A DNA stretch of 64,000 nt from JACVRW01 sp963808545 (GCA_963808545.1 CAWEGB010000015.1:124001-188000), one strand, 5' to 3'. Counted from the stretch's first letter, positions 9,579 through 19,322 are shown. The notes: generated by a model not told the origin, from the sequence alone. A program made the numbers and translations.

Positions 9579-11005
9579 TGCGAATTCCCGTCGGAGGGCA
9601 GGCGCAGCCGGAACGCGGTCACGCGATCGCCCCCGTCCAGGACGAGCCGGCCCTCCATGCGCTCGGCCAGCTCGCGCGCGATGGCCAGGCCGAGACCGGC
9701 GCCGCGGGCCGCGTCGCCGGTGTAGAAGCGTTCGAACGCCTTCTCGTGCGAGCCGGCCGGCAGGCCGGGCCCGTAATCGGCCACCGTAAGCTCGGCGGCC
9801 CCGTTGTCGCGGTGCGCGCTCACGGTGACGTCAGTGCCCTCCGGCGTGTGGCGGAGGGCGTTGTCCATGAGAATACGCATGATCTGGACCACCCGCTCAC
9901 GGTCACAGTGGGCCAGCGGACCGGTCTCCGGCACCTGCATGAGGACGTTCGTGCCGTGCTGGGAGAGCGCGGGGCGGAACTCGCCCACCACCGAACGGGT
10001 GAGCTCGGCCAGGTCGACCGGTTCGGTCTGCAGCTCCATGGCGCCGGCGTCGAGGCGCGACAGGTCGAGCAGGTCCACGGACAGCTTTCGCAGCCTTGCG
10101 ACCTGCTCGCTCATCGTGTCGATGAACTCGCGCCGCGTCGCGTCGTCGAGCTCCTCGTCCTGCAGCAGCTCGACGAAGCCCGCGAGCGAGAAGATGGGCG
10201 TGCGCAGCTCGTGCGAGGCGGTGGCGATGAACTCCTTGCGGGCGATCTCGACCTCGCGCAGCTGGCGCTGCATGTCGTTGAAGGTGCGGGTCAGCTGCCC
10301 GAGCTCGTCCTCCGAGTCCACCGGCAGCGGCTCCTGGAAGTGGCCGCGGGCCACGGCGGCCGCCGCGCGCTCCACCCGGCGCACACGCCCGGCCAGCCGC
10401 CGGGCCACGACCCAGCCCCCGATCAGCGCGATCAGCAGCGCCGCGCCGGTCGCCCAGAGCACGCGATCGCGGATGAAGGAGACGGTCTCGGCCACCTCCC
10501 GGAAATCGCGCGAGAAGACGGCCACCCACTCCGGGTTCTTCCGCGGCAGAGGCTGGGCGACGATGCCGATGTCATCGCCCGCGAAGGTGCTGAAGCCGCT
10601 CTGCTGCTCCTCCGTGCGCACCGCCGTCCGGGCAAGGTCGTAGGCGCGCGGGAAGGCTAGCCGGGCTCCCGAGTCCGTGCGGGGGAAGAAGCTCAGACCG
10701 CGCCGGTCGAGCTGGCGGCCCTCGGGATTCTCACGCACGGTCAGAAGCGTCAGCCGGGCGTCGATGCTTTCGGCCAGGACCCGCACCTGCCGATCGAGGT
10801 CCGGCTGGTCGGAGTCGCCCACCTGCAGCCGGCCCAGGGTGCCCGTGGATGCCGTGGCCACCAGCTCCAGGTCGCGCAGGCGGCGCTCCTCCAGGCTCGA
10901 CTCGGGCTGGGTGACCACGTAGAAGTAGATGACGCCGAAGGCGGCCGCCGTGATCAGGAAGAACAGCAGTGCGACCTTGTTGCCGAGCGACCTGATGCGC
11001 CTCAC
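9575..11005 (-). CDS. Membrane sensor histidine kinase
   Basis: I start this at GTG 11003-11005 because it overlaps the response-regulator stop (GTGA) and gives RRIRSLGNKVALLFFLITAA, a basic end and first membrane helix. The 476 residues have an extracytoplasmic sensor region (about 35-180), a second helix (LLIALIGGWVVA), a HAMP linker, the phospho-acceptor His265 in ATASHELRTPI, the N-box DNALRHTPEG and the G-boxes YGPGLP and GAGLGLAIA. It pairs with the OmpR-type regulator upstream. The signal sensed is unknown; operon context suggests cell-envelope stress. Confidence 0.93.
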
Positions 11006-11703
11006 CCGTCCTGGAAGCGGTACCCCACGCCGCGCACGGTGAGGATGAGCTCGGGAGTCTTCGGCTCGCATTCGAGCTTCTCGCGCAGGTGCCTGATGTG
11101 GACGTCGATGGTGCGCGGGTCGCGGTACGAGGCGTCGCCCCACACGCGCTCGAGCAGCATGGTGCGGCTGAACACCCGTCCGGGGGTGCGGGCCAGAGCG
11201 GCCAGGATCTCGAACTCCACGTAGGTGAGCCGCACCGCCTCGCCGCGGACCTGGACGAGGCGCTTCTCGAAGTCGATGCGCAGGTCGCCCGCCTCGATCG
11301 GCTCCTCGAAGCGCTCCTCGGGGGCCGTGAGCGCGGCCCGCCGTAGCACCGCACGCACCCGGCTGCGGAACTCGCGCACCGAGAACGGCTTGGTGATGTA
11401 GTCGTCGGCGCCGAGCTCGAGCCCGAGCACCATGTCGGTCTCCTCCGCCTTGGCCGTGAGCATGATGATGGGCACGGTGCTGCGCGAGCGGATCTCCCGG
11501 CAGACCTCGAAGCCGTCTCGTCGCGGCATCATCACGTCGAGCACCACGAGGTCGAAGTCGTCCTCGCTCAGCCGGTCGAGTGCCTCCTGGCCGTCGAGCG
11601 CGGGCACGACGTCGTAGCCCTCCTTGCGCAGCGGGTAGGTCAGGAGCTTCTGAACCGCGTCCTCGTCGTCCACGAGCAGGATGCGGGGTGCTGAGGCGCT
11701 CAC
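11002..11703 (-). CDS. OmpR/PhoB-family response regulator
   Basis: With the GTG start at 11701-11703 the protein has 233 residues. The receiver domain shows the acidic pair in LLVDDED, phospho-acceptor Asp56 in LVVLDVMMP, the Thr in IMLTAKA and the Lys in ITKPF. The winged-helix domain ends with RTIDVHIRHLREKLE and VRGVGYRF. AAG abuts the start, so a leaderless message is possible. It is first in the regulator-kinase-HtrA operon and is divergent from the pseudo-peptidase gene 25 bases away, which it may also control. Confidence 0.94.
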   Translation of the reverse strand: MSASAPRILLVDDEDAVQKLLTYPLRKEGYDVVPALDGQEALDRLSEDDFDLVVLDVMMPRRDGFEVCREIRSRSTVPIIMLTAKAEETDMVLGLELGADDYITKPFSVREFRSRVRAVLRRAALTAPEERFEEPIEAGDLRIDFEKRLVQVRGEAVRLTYVEFEILAALARTPGRVFSRTMLLERVWGDASYRDPRTIDVHIRHLREKLECEPKTPELILTVRGVGYRFQDG

Positions 11704-11728
11704 CTTCGGAATTGTAGGTTGAGCGGGA

Positions 11729-13504
11729 GTGATCGAGGCGCGGGTGTACAGGGCTGCCTTCATCCCGGCGCTGCTGGCCGTGGTGCTGGCGATGTTCTCG
11801 TTCCAGTCACGCCCCTCCCCCTTGCCGCAGGGATTGGCCGCCGATGTGCTGTTCGACGGGGCCGAGGCGGCGGGTCTGGCCGCCCGCATCGCCACCGACC
11901 AGCCCAACCGGAGCGCGGGGGGGCCGGGGGACGCGGCCACGGCGGACCTGGTGGCGCAGCGGCTCAGCCGGAGCGGCTTCCAGGTGGAGCGCCAGGGCTT
12001 CACCCACGCCGGCGAGCGGCTGGAGAACGTGATCGGCCGCCGCGCCGGCTCGTCGCGCCGCCAGATCGTGGTCGTGGCCGCCCGCGATGCCGCCGCGGTG
12101 CCGGACGCACCCGGCAGCGCCTCGGATACCGCCGCCCTGATCGAGCTGGCGCGAGTCTTCGAGGGACGCCCGTCGCGCCGCACTCTGGTGCTCGCCTCGG
12201 TGGATGGTTCCTATCTCGGGGAGGTCGGCAGCGAGCGCCTCATCTCGGAGATCGGCTCGCCGAGCTTCGTCGACGCCGTGATCGTGGTCTCGAGTCTCGG
12301 GTCCGAGGCCGAGGAGGCCTCCGTGCAGGCGTGGTCGACCGACTCCCGCCGGGCTGGGATCGGGCTCCAGCGAACGGTCGAGGACTCGATCCGCGAGGAA
12401 CTGGAGCGCGCGGGCGGCGGCCCCGGCCTCGTGGGGCAGCTGGCCCGCCTCTCCTTCCCGCTGGGAATCGGCCCGCAGGGCGTGCTCGTGGCCGGCGGCT
12501 ACGACTCGGTGCGCATCTCCGGCAGCGGTGAGCTGCCGCCCTCGGGGGACGGGCCCGTGGAGGCGATCAGCGAGGACCGGCTCGGCGCGCTCGGCCGGGC
12601 CACCCTGCGGACGGTGACCGCCCTCGACCAGGGCCGCAGTCCGGCCCACGGACCGGAGTCGTATCTGCTCATGGTGAGCCAGGTGCTGCCCGGCTGGGTC
12701 ATCTCGCTGCTTGCCGGAACCCTGCTGCTACCCGTGGTGGTGGCGTCGGTGGATGCGCTGGCGCGGGCCAGACGCCGCCAGATCGACGTGCTGCTGTGGC
12801 TGCGTTTCGTGGGTGCGTGGGTGGCGCCCTTCCTGGCGGCTCTGGCCCTGGCCGAGCTGCTGGCGCTCACCGGGGCCACCCCGCCACCGCCGCCGGCTCC
12901 GGTGCCACCCGAGGTGCTGCCGCTCGACGGGCCGGCGCTCGGAGTCCTCGGTGGGCTGGCGGCAGGCATGCTCCTGGCCTTCCTGCTGGCGCGCTGGCTC
13001 GCCGCCCGGCCCGATCCGCAGCTCAAGCAACCCGGCGAGCCGGGCGCGGCGGTGGCGGTCTCGCTGGCCCTCAGCCTCGGATGCATGCTCCTGTGGGCCG
13101 TCAACCCGTACGCCGGGCTGCTCGCGGTGCCGGCGGCGCACCTGTGGATGCTCGCGGTGCTCACCCGGCCGCCACCCCCTCGGCGGGGACGCCTGGCCAT
13201 GCTGGCCGCCGGCCTGGTGCTGCCGCTGCTCGTGGGCCTGTACTACCTGTTCGCGCTCGACCTCGACCCCCTGGCGGGGCTCTGGTACCTGGTCATGCTG
13301 GTGACCGGGCACAGCCTCGGCTTCGGCCTGGCGCTGGTGGGCTGCCTGCTGCTGGGCGTGGTCTGCGCCACCGCCGAGCTGGCCTGGCGAATCCCCGAGC
13401 CGGCGCCGCCCACGCCCGAGGAGCTCGGCCCTTCCGTGTACGGGCCCGGCGCCTACGCCGGTCCGGGGTCGCTGGGGGGGACGAGCAGCGCGCTCGAGCG
13501 CTGA
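11729..13504 (+). CDS. M28-like pseudo-peptidase fused to a multi-pass membrane domain
   Basis: The protein has 591 residues from GTG. After an N-terminal helix, residues about 40-310 resemble an M28 aminopeptidase fold, but metal-site residues are degenerate. The expected HxD reads ARD (118-120), so the His is gone. The Asp in SASDTAALIEL (133) remains. The expected EE in DGEE is SY (161-162). The rest (about 320-560) is seven or so membrane helices and a Pro-rich tail. By analogy with M28 membrane proteins it sits in the cell envelope. A binding role is more likely than catalysis, which is an inference. Confidence 0.7.
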   Translation: MIEARVYRAAFIPALLAVVLAMFSFQSRPSPLPQGLAADVLFDGAEAAGLAARIATDQPNRSAGGPGDAATADLVAQRLSRSGFQVERQGFTHAGERLENVIGRRAGSSRRQIVVVAARDAAAVPDAPGSASDTAALIELARVFEGRPSRRTLVLASVDGSYLGEVGSERLISEIGSPSFVDAVIVVSSLGSEAEEASVQAWSTDSRRAGIGLQRTVEDSIREELERAGGGPGLVGQLARLSFPLGIGPQGVLVAGGYDSVRISGSGELPPSGDGPVEAISEDRLGALGRATLRTVTALDQGRSPAHGPESYLLMVSQVLPGWVISLLAGTLLLPVVVASVDALARARRRQIDVLLWLRFVGAWVAPFLAALALAELLALTGATPPPPPAPVPPEVLPLDGPALGVLGGLAAGMLLAFLLARWLAARPDPQLKQPGEPGAAVAVSLALSLGCMLLWAVNPYAGLLAVPAAHLWMLAVLTRPPPPRRGRLAMLAAGLVLPLLVGLYYLFALDLDPLAGLWYLVMLVTGHSLGFGLALVGCLLLGVVCATAELAWRIPEPAPPTPEELGPSVYGPGAYAGPGSLGGTSSALER

Positions 13505-13519
13505 GCAGCCGGCGTACGC

Positions 13520-14425
13520 TCAGGCGTGCTCGAAGCCACGCAGGCCCTCCACCGGTCGTCCGTCCTCTCCGACCAGCACGAGGCCCTCGCCGGCCGCGAC
13601 CTCTCCGATCCAAGTGACGCCGGCCGCCTCGGCGGCCTCGCGGTCGCCGCGGGGCACCGCCACCAGCAGCTCGTAGTCGTCGCCGCCGGTGGCTCCCTCC
13701 TCCGGCGCCACGCCGGAAGCCAGCGGCAGCCGCGCGAGCTCTATTCGTACCGCGACTGCGCTCGCCTCGGCCAGATGCGCGGCGTCCGTGGCCAGACCGT
13801 CGCTGAGGTCGATCATCGCGCTCGCGCCGGCCGCGCTGAGCGCCCGTCCCTCCCGTAGCCGCGGACGCGGCCGGAGATGGCGTTCCACGAGCCCGGGTGG
13901 CTCACGCTCGCCGCGCTCGAGCAGTCTGCGCCCGGCCTCGGAGCCGCCCAGCTCGCCGGTTACTCCCAGCAGGTCCCCGGGCCGTGCGCCCGACCGGGCG
14001 ACCAGGTCGGCTTCCCGGTCGGCCCAGCCCGTGACCGTCACGGTCACCACCAGCACCGGCCCCCCGGCGATGTCACCGCCGGCGATCGTCGTGCCGCACT
14101 CGGCCGCCAGCGCCTCCATCGCGCCCACCAGCTCGAGCGCGCCCTCGAAGCGCTCGGGCAGCACGAGCGAGATGTAGGCCTCGCCGGGCTCCGCGCCCAT
14201 CGCGGCGAGGTCGGAGAGCGCCGCCGCCAGCGCCTTCCAGCCCACGTCCGCGGGCGAGTGGGTGTCGAGGCGAAAGTGAACGCCCTCCACCACCGTGTCG
14301 ATGGAGGTGACGGCCAGTGGGCGGGCGCGGACCACGGCCGCGTCGTCGCCGGTCCAGCGCACGATCCGCTCGCTGCGACGGCCGAGGGCTGCCTGTATGG
14401 CGGCGATGAGCTCGAGCTCGGGCAG
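13520..14425 (-). CDS. thiL: Thiamine-monophosphate kinase
   Basis: ThiL phosphorylates thiamine phosphate to the active cofactor. Seen are WTGDDAAVV, the DTVVEGVHF Mg/ATP loop, DVGWKALAAALSDLAAMGA, IAGGDIAGG, SDGLATDAAHL and GGDDYELL. No ATG, GTG or TTG lies in frame before the conserved core. The family N-terminus PELELIAAIQAAL is preceded by CTG (14423-14425), two bases after the PBP stop, so I infer a CTG start coupled to the upstream gene, giving 301 residues. It ends 15 bases from the convergent pseudo-peptidase gene. Confidence 0.9.
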   Translation of the reverse strand: MPELELIAAIQAALGRRSERIVRWTGDDAAVVRARPLAVTSIDTVVEGVHFRLDTHSPADVGWKALAAALSDLAAMGAEPGEAYISLVLPERFEGALELVGAMEALAAECGTTIAGGDIAGGPVLVVTVTVTGWADREADLVARSGARPGDLLGVTGELGGSEAGRRLLERGEREPPGLVERHLRPRPRLREGRALSAAGASAMIDLSDGLATDAAHLAEASAVAVRIELARLPLASGVAPEEGATGGDDYELLVAVPRGDREAAEAAGVTWIGEVAAGEGLVLVGEDGRPVEGLRGFEHA

Positions 14426-14427
14426 GA

Positions 14428-16575
14428 CTACCCGGTGCCGCCGGTGCCACCCGTTCCGGGGGCCGGAGTGGACTCGGGAGGCGTCTGGACCTCCGGCGGC
14501 GGCTGGGGTTCCGACTCGTAGAGATCCGGGTCGTACTGGCCACCGCCCTCGGAGGTGTCCCCGGTGTCGTCGGTCTCCGAGTTGTAATCGGGATCCTCGG
14601 TGTATCCGCTGCCGGCGTCGTAGTCGTAGTAGCTGCCGGTGTCGGCCCCGCCGGTGCTCGCGTACTTGCCGAAGAACGGCGACGACTGGAAGGGCTCGGT
14701 CGGCGTGGGGAACGAGCCGCAGAACTCGCCGTGCGCAGGCGTCATGAAGGCGTTCCAGACCGGGGCGGCGTATGTGCCGCCCTGCGCGCCGGGCATGGCC
14801 ACGCCGGCATCGGGGTAGCCCACCCACACCGCGGCGGAGAGCTCGGGCGTGTAGCCCACGAACCAGGCGTCCTTGGCCTCGTCGGTCGTGCCGGTCTTGC
14901 CCGCCGCGGGGCAGCCGTAGCTGGCCGCGGTGCCGGTGCCGGACTGCACGTTCTGCTCGAGGATCTGCGTGACCTCGTAGGCCTGTCCGTCGGTCATCAC
15001 GCGGGTGCCCTTGGGCTTGGCCAGCTTCTCGCTCTTGCCGTCGGGGAACACGACCTTCTCGATCCCGGTGGGCCGGTGGCGCACCCCGCCGCTGGCCAGC
15101 GTCGCGTAGGCGCTGGCCATCTCGAGCGTCGTGACCCCGCGGGTGAGGCCCCCCAGGCCCTCGGCGGGATAGCAGTCGAGCTTGGTCTGGATGCCCAGGC
15201 GCTTGGCCGTCTGGCACACGGCGTCGGGGCCGATGTCGAGGATGAGCTGCGCGTACACCGAGTTGTCGGAGGACAGCGTGGCCCGGGTGAGCGTCACGTT
15301 GCCGGCGTAGGTGTCGCCGAAGGTCTTGACCTGCCAGGTGCCGTACTCCGGGTCGTTGATGTTCAGCGGCTTCGACGTGTAGGTGGTCGAGTCCGGGTCG
15401 ACGCCCTTGAGGACCGCGGCGGTGAGCACCATCGTCTTGAACGCCGACCCGGGCTGGCGATGCCCCTGGGCGGCGATGTTGAACAGGCGGTCGTCGTAGG
15501 TGCCGCTCGACGCCATCGCGCGGATCTTGCCGTCGCGGGGGTCGACGGCCACGATGGCGGAGCTCGGCCCCGCGGGATCGCCGTAGTAGGAGTTGATCGC
15601 GTTGCGAGCGTCCTCCTGCATCTTCGGATCGATCGTGGTGAACACCCGCAGCCCGCCGCGGCGCACGACGCCCACGCCGTAGCGCTCGATCAGCTGCTCC
15701 TGCACGTAGTCGAAGAAGTAGGGCTCGCGCCGGGTGCTGTAGCGCGTGCCGCGCCTGAGCCTGAGCTTCTCCTGCGCCGCCTCGCGCTGCTCGGCCACGG
15801 TGATGTAGCCGTTGTCGGCCATGGCCTTGAGCACCTCGTTGCGGCGCTGCACCGCGGTGGCCGGATTGCGGAAGGGGTTGTACTGCGAGGGCGCCTGGGG
15901 AAGGCCGGCAAGGAGGGCGGCCTCGGCGAGGGTCAGGTCCTTGGCCCCCTTGTCGAAGAAGGTCACCGCGGCGGCGTGGATTCCGATGGCGGTGCGTCCG
16001 CCCACCGTGCCGTAGGGAATCGAGTTGAGGTACTGGTGGAGGATCCAGCGCTTGGAGCGCTGCTCCTCGAGCTCCGAGGCCAGCTTGGCCTCACGGATCT
16101 TGCGCTTGAAGTCCCGCTTGGGATCGCGGATGTAGAGCGCGCGGACGAGCTGTTGGGTGATGGTCGAGCCGCCCTGCACGGTCTTGCCCGACTCGAGGTT
16201 CTTGATCCCCGCCCGGATGATTGCGTTCACGTCCACGCCCTGGTGCTTGTAGAAGCGCTCGTCCTCGATGGCCACCGTGGACTGGCGTACCACGGGCGGC
16301 ATGTCCGCGAAGGGCACCACGCGGCGGACGATGTCCGACTGCACGAAGCCGAGGCGGGTGCCGTCGGAGGCGAACACCACCGAGACCTCGCCCTTGTCGT
16401 CGGCCCGCAGCTCGCTGAGGTCGGGCGCGGTGGACGCTATGGCGAGCACGTAGCCGGCGACCGAGAGGACGCCCACGACGACGACGGTGGCGAGCAGCCC
16501 GAGCGCCAGGGCAACCTTCCCCTTGGCGCCGCCGGAGTGCTTACGCCTCCTCAACTGTCTGTGCCGGTGGTTCAT
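14428..16575 (-). CDS. Class A penicillin-binding protein (PBP1A type)
   Basis: From ATG 16573-16575 there are 715 residues. A basic cytoplasmic end (RRRKHSGG) and one membrane helix precede the GT51 transglycosylase, with EDERFYKHQGVD and GGSTITQQLVR. The transpeptidase has Ser377 in SAFK, SDN in SSDNSVYAQ and KTG in GKTGTTDEAKDAWFVGY. It polymerises and cross-links peptidoglycan outside the membrane. The last 90 or so residues are Tyr/Asp/Pro/Gly-rich and disordered. The upstream frame is open but unlike the family, so I rejected a longer form. Confidence 0.95.
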   Translation of the reverse strand: MNHRHRQLRRRKHSGGAKGKVALALGLLATVVVVGVLSVAGYVLAIASTAPDLSELRADDKGEVSVVFASDGTRLGFVQSDIVRRVVPFADMPPVVRQSTVAIEDERFYKHQGVDVNAIIRAGIKNLESGKTVQGGSTITQQLVRALYIRDPKRDFKRKIREAKLASELEEQRSKRWILHQYLNSIPYGTVGGRTAIGIHAAAVTFFDKGAKDLTLAEAALLAGLPQAPSQYNPFRNPATAVQRRNEVLKAMADNGYITVAEQREAAQEKLRLRRGTRYSTRREPYFFDYVQEQLIERYGVGVVRRGGLRVFTTIDPKMQEDARNAINSYYGDPAGPSSAIVAVDPRDGKIRAMASSGTYDDRLFNIAAQGHRQPGSAFKTMVLTAAVLKGVDPDSTTYTSKPLNINDPEYGTWQVKTFGDTYAGNVTLTRATLSSDNSVYAQLILDIGPDAVCQTAKRLGIQTKLDCYPAEGLGGLTRGVTTLEMASAYATLASGGVRHRPTGIEKVVFPDGKSEKLAKPKGTRVMTDGQAYEVTQILEQNVQSGTGTAASYGCPAAGKTGTTDEAKDAWFVGYTPELSAAVWVGYPDAGVAMPGAQGGTYAAPVWNAFMTPAHGEFCGSFPTPTEPFQSSPFFGKYASTGGADTGSYYDYDAGSGYTEDPDYNSETDDTGDTSEGGGQYDPDLYESEPQPPPEVQTPPESTPAPGTGGTGGTG

Positions 16576-16603
16576 GGAAACGGGTTCCGCGCGCTTCCCC
16601 TGC

Positions 16604-17404
16604 TCAGGAGGCCTCGACGGAGGATAGACCGTGCTCGCGCAATTCCCGCAGCCAGCGGCGGCGCAGCTCCGCGGCCACCTGTCCACGCGTGCTCGCGTCG
16701 GTCGCCCAGGTGGTGGCGCTGAGGCGCACGCCCTCCTTGTCGACCTCCGCCACGACGGCCGTGACGCCGTCGTCCTCGGACTCGATCAGCTCGATCGCCC
16801 GGTCGAGGTCGGCGTCGGGAGGGAGCCACACCGACACCTCCACCTGGACGCGCGGGTCGTGGATGGTGAAGTTCTCCACCGAGCTCTGGGCCAGGCGCTC
16901 GTTGGGCACGATCAGGCGATGGCCGTTGTCCAGGCGGATGTAGGTGTAGCTGAGCCGCACGTCCTCCACCTCACCCGTCTCGTCCTCGAACTTCACGAGG
17001 TCGCCGATGCGGATCGGCTGGGTTATGGCGAGCAGGATTCCCGCGATCGCGTTGGCCAAGGTGGCGCGGGCGGCGAAGCCGATCACCAGACCGAGCACGG
17101 CGGAGGAGGCGAGGACGCCGGTGGCGATGTGCTGGACGGTGTCGAACTGCCACAGGGCGGCCGCGAGGCCGATCACGATGATCAGCGCGAACACGAGACG
17201 GCGCACCAGCCGCAGGCGCGTGTTGGTGACGGGCGAGAGCTCGCCGCGCGCGATGCGGGTGCTCACCGTCTTGCCCTGGCGCGCGAGTGCGCGGTCCACC
17301 AGCTTGGCGGCGATGAGCGCCACCACGACGATCGCGATGGCGGCGATCCAGTTCTCGTTGCGCGCGAGGTACGACTCGGCGGTGTAGAAATCGACTCCCG
17401 GCAT
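16604..17404 (-). CDS. Small-conductance mechanosensitive channel, MscS family
   Basis: The protein has 266 residues from ATG 17402-17404. It has two or three N-terminal helices and the pore-lining helix region VLGLVIGFAARATLANAIAGILLAI. The beta domain follows with PIRIGDLVKF, GEVEDVRLSYTYIR and IVPNERLAQSSVENFT, all MscS hallmarks. It opens on membrane tension to release solutes. Its start codon shares the palindrome CATG with a possible ATG of the divergent mannosyltransferase gene. Confidence 0.92.
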   Translation of the reverse strand: MPGVDFYTAESYLARNENWIAAIAIVVVALIAAKLVDRALARQGKTVSTRIARGELSPVTNTRLRLVRRLVFALIIVIGLAAALWQFDTVQHIATGVLASSAVLGLVIGFAARATLANAIAGILLAITQPIRIGDLVKFEDETGEVEDVRLSYTYIRLDNGHRLIVPNERLAQSSVENFTIHDPRVQVEVSVWLPPDADLDRAIELIESEDDGVTAVVAEVDKEGVRLSATTWATDASTRGQVAAELRRRWLRELREHGLSSVEAS

Positions 17405-17438
17405 GGCGTATGAGGCTACCCCCGCCGCGGCTCGCCAG

Positions 17439-18662
17439 ATGGCGGCCGCCCGCGACTCCGCGGCGCTGCGGGCCGCTTGGCGCGTGGCCTGGACGACCCG
17501 TCTCGGGGTTCTCCTCGTTGCGGTCTTCGCCGCACTGTCCCTCGGTCCTGCGAGCGGCGGCCTGGCCCGCGAGAACGAGCTCAAGTTCGACGCCCCGGCG
17601 CTCACCCACGCGCTGGCCGAGCCCGTTCTGTCGCCGCTCGCCCGCTGGGACGCGGTGTGGTACCTGCGGATCGCCGACTCGGGCTACACGGGCAGCGAGC
17701 CGCGGGCCGCGTTCTTCCCGCTCTACCCGCTCCTGATCAGGGCGTTCGCCGCGCCGGCCGGCGGGTCCCCGGCGGCGCTGCTCGCGGCCGCCTACCTGAT
17801 CGCGCTGGCTGCCTTCGTGGCCGCGCTCGCGCTCCTGTACCGGCTGGTGGAGCTCGAGCTCGGCCGTCGGCTGGCTCAGCCCACCCTCCTCCTTCTGGCG
17901 CTGTTCCCGGCGGCGGTGTTCTTCGGCGCGCCCTACTCGGAGAGCGTCTTCCTGCTCTGCGCGGTGGGCGCGTTCTACGCCGCCCGGACCGGCCGATTCG
18001 ATTGGGCCGGAGGAGCGGCCCTGGGCGCGGCCACCACGCGCAGCGCGGGGCTGCTCCTGGTGGTGCCGCTGGCCATGTTGTGGTGGAGCTCGCGCGAGCG
18101 CCGCCCGGCGGATGCCGCCTGGTTGTTGCTCGCGCCCCTGGGCGTGGTCGCCTACGCCGCCTGGCTCGGTCTCACCGAGGGAGACGCGCTGCGCTTCCTC
18201 GACGTGCAGGGCGCATGGTCGCGCGAGCTCGTGGTCCCGCTCACCGGCGCCTGGGACGGCTTCAGCGCGGCCCTCGACGGTGCCCGCCAGCTGGCCTCGG
18301 GCTCGCGCACGCCGGTCTACTTCGAGATCGCGGCGGGGGACCCGTACCGGATCGCGGCCATCAACATCGTGCTGTTCGCCTTCCTTGTGTTCGCGCTCGT
18401 GTCCTGCGTGGGGGTCCTGCGGCGCCTGCCACGCGCCTACGGCGTCTGGGTGGCGGCGTCACTGGTGCTCCCGCTGTCGTTTCCCGTCACGCCACAGCCG
18501 CTCATGTCGCTGCCCCGCTTCGTGGCCGTGCTGTTCCCGATCTTCATGTGGCTGGCGCTGGTCTGCGACGAGCGGCGCAACACGGACCTGGTGGCCGGCG
18601 CGTCGGCGGTGGGCCTCGGCCTGTTCACCGCGCAGTTCGCCGGCTGGCACTGGATCTCCTGA
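17439..18662 (+). CDS. PIG-V-like integral membrane mannosyltransferase
   Basis: A polytopic protein of about 407 residues with some ten helices. Family marks are LARWDAVWYLRIADSGY (catalytic-loop Asp), AFFPLYPLLIR, FGAPYSESVFLL and PLMSLPRF. Eukaryotic PIG-V adds mannose to GPI anchors; bacterial relatives use lipid-linked mannose for envelope glycans. I prefer the ATG at 17439; an earlier ATG at 17403 would overlap the mscS start. The stop overlaps the HAD gene start (TGATG). Confidence 0.82.
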   Translation: MAAARDSAALRAAWRVAWTTRLGVLLVAVFAALSLGPASGGLARENELKFDAPALTHALAEPVLSPLARWDAVWYLRIADSGYTGSEPRAAFFPLYPLLIRAFAAPAGGSPAALLAAAYLIALAAFVAALALLYRLVELELGRRLAQPTLLLLALFPAAVFFGAPYSESVFLLCAVGAFYAARTGRFDWAGGAALGAATTRSAGLLLVVPLAMLWWSSRERRPADAAWLLLAPLGVVAYAAWLGLTEGDALRFLDVQGAWSRELVVPLTGAWDGFSAALDGARQLASGSRTPVYFEIAAGDPYRIAAINIVLFAFLVFALVSCVGVLRRLPRAYGVWVAASLVLPLSFPVTPQPLMSLPRFVAVLFPIFMWLALVCDERRNTDLVAGASAVGLGLFTAQFAGWHWIS

Positions 18663-19321
18663 TGATGGTCTCCCTCGACGCACTCGGCACCCTGGTCGAG
18701 CTCTCTCCGCCGGCGCCGAGGCTGGTGGCGCTTCTGGCCGAGCAGGGCTTCGAGGTCGGCGAGGAGCAGGCGGCGCGCGCGTTCGCCGCCGAGATCTCCT
18801 ACTACCTCGAGCACCACCTGGAGGGAGCGGACCGGACCTCGCTCGATCGATTGCGCGACCGCTGCGCGGACGTCCTACGCGCAGAGCTGGGTCTTCCAGG
18901 GCTGGACCGGGCGGCGACCCGTGAGGCGATGCTCGGCGCGCTTCGCTTCGAGGCCTTTCCCGAGGCGCTGGAGGTGCTGGCGCTGCTGCGGGACGGCGGC
19001 CACCGCCTGTTGATCGTGAGCAACTGGGACTGCTCGCTGCCCAGCTGGCTCGCGCACACCGGCCTGCTCGAGCTGGTGGAGGGAGTGATCACCTCGGCGG
19101 AGGCGGGCAGCGCCAAGCCGGATCCGGGAATCTTCGAGCACGCCCTCGAGCTGGCGGGCGCGCGTGCCGATCAGACGGTGCACGTGGGCGATTCGATCGT
19201 CAATGACATCGAAGGAGCGCGTGCCGCGGGGATCCGGGGCGTGCTGGTGCGCCACGACGGGCCGATTCCCCCAGGAGTGGATTCGATCTCGACCCTCCGC
19301 GAGCTGCCCGCCCTACTCTGA
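18662..19321 (+). CDS. HAD-superfamily hydrolase
   Basis: The protein has 219 residues. Motif I is SLDALGTLVEL (nucleophile Asp kept, the usual second Asp replaced as in many dehalogenase-like members). Motif II is IVSNWD, the motif III Lys is in GSAKPDPGIF and motif IV is HVGDSIVNDIEGA. A helical cap lies between about 15 and 85. These are small-molecule phosphatases or dehalogenases; the substrate cannot be told. It is coupled to the mannosyltransferase gene upstream, and the CPBP gene follows after one base. Confidence 0.88.
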   Translation: MMVSLDALGTLVELSPPAPRLVALLAEQGFEVGEEQAARAFAAEISYYLEHHLEGADRTSLDRLRDRCADVLRAELGLPGLDRAATREAMLGALRFEAFPEALEVLALLRDGGHRLLIVSNWDCSLPSWLAHTGLLELVEGVITSAEAGSAKPDPGIFEHALELAGARADQTVHVGDSIVNDIEGARAAGIRGVLVRHDGPIPPGVDSISTLRELPALL

Positions 19322-19322
19322 G

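Noticed and set aside
14731..16722. 663-codon plus-strand frame opposite the class A PBP
   Set aside because: It mirrors PBP codons; sequence is Gly/Ala/Arg/His-rich without motifs.
17403..17438. Earlier ATG for the mannosyltransferase sharing CATG with the mscS start
   Set aside because: It would add 12 residues of no clear family value and put both start codons on the same four bases; ATG 17439 is more plausible, although not proven.
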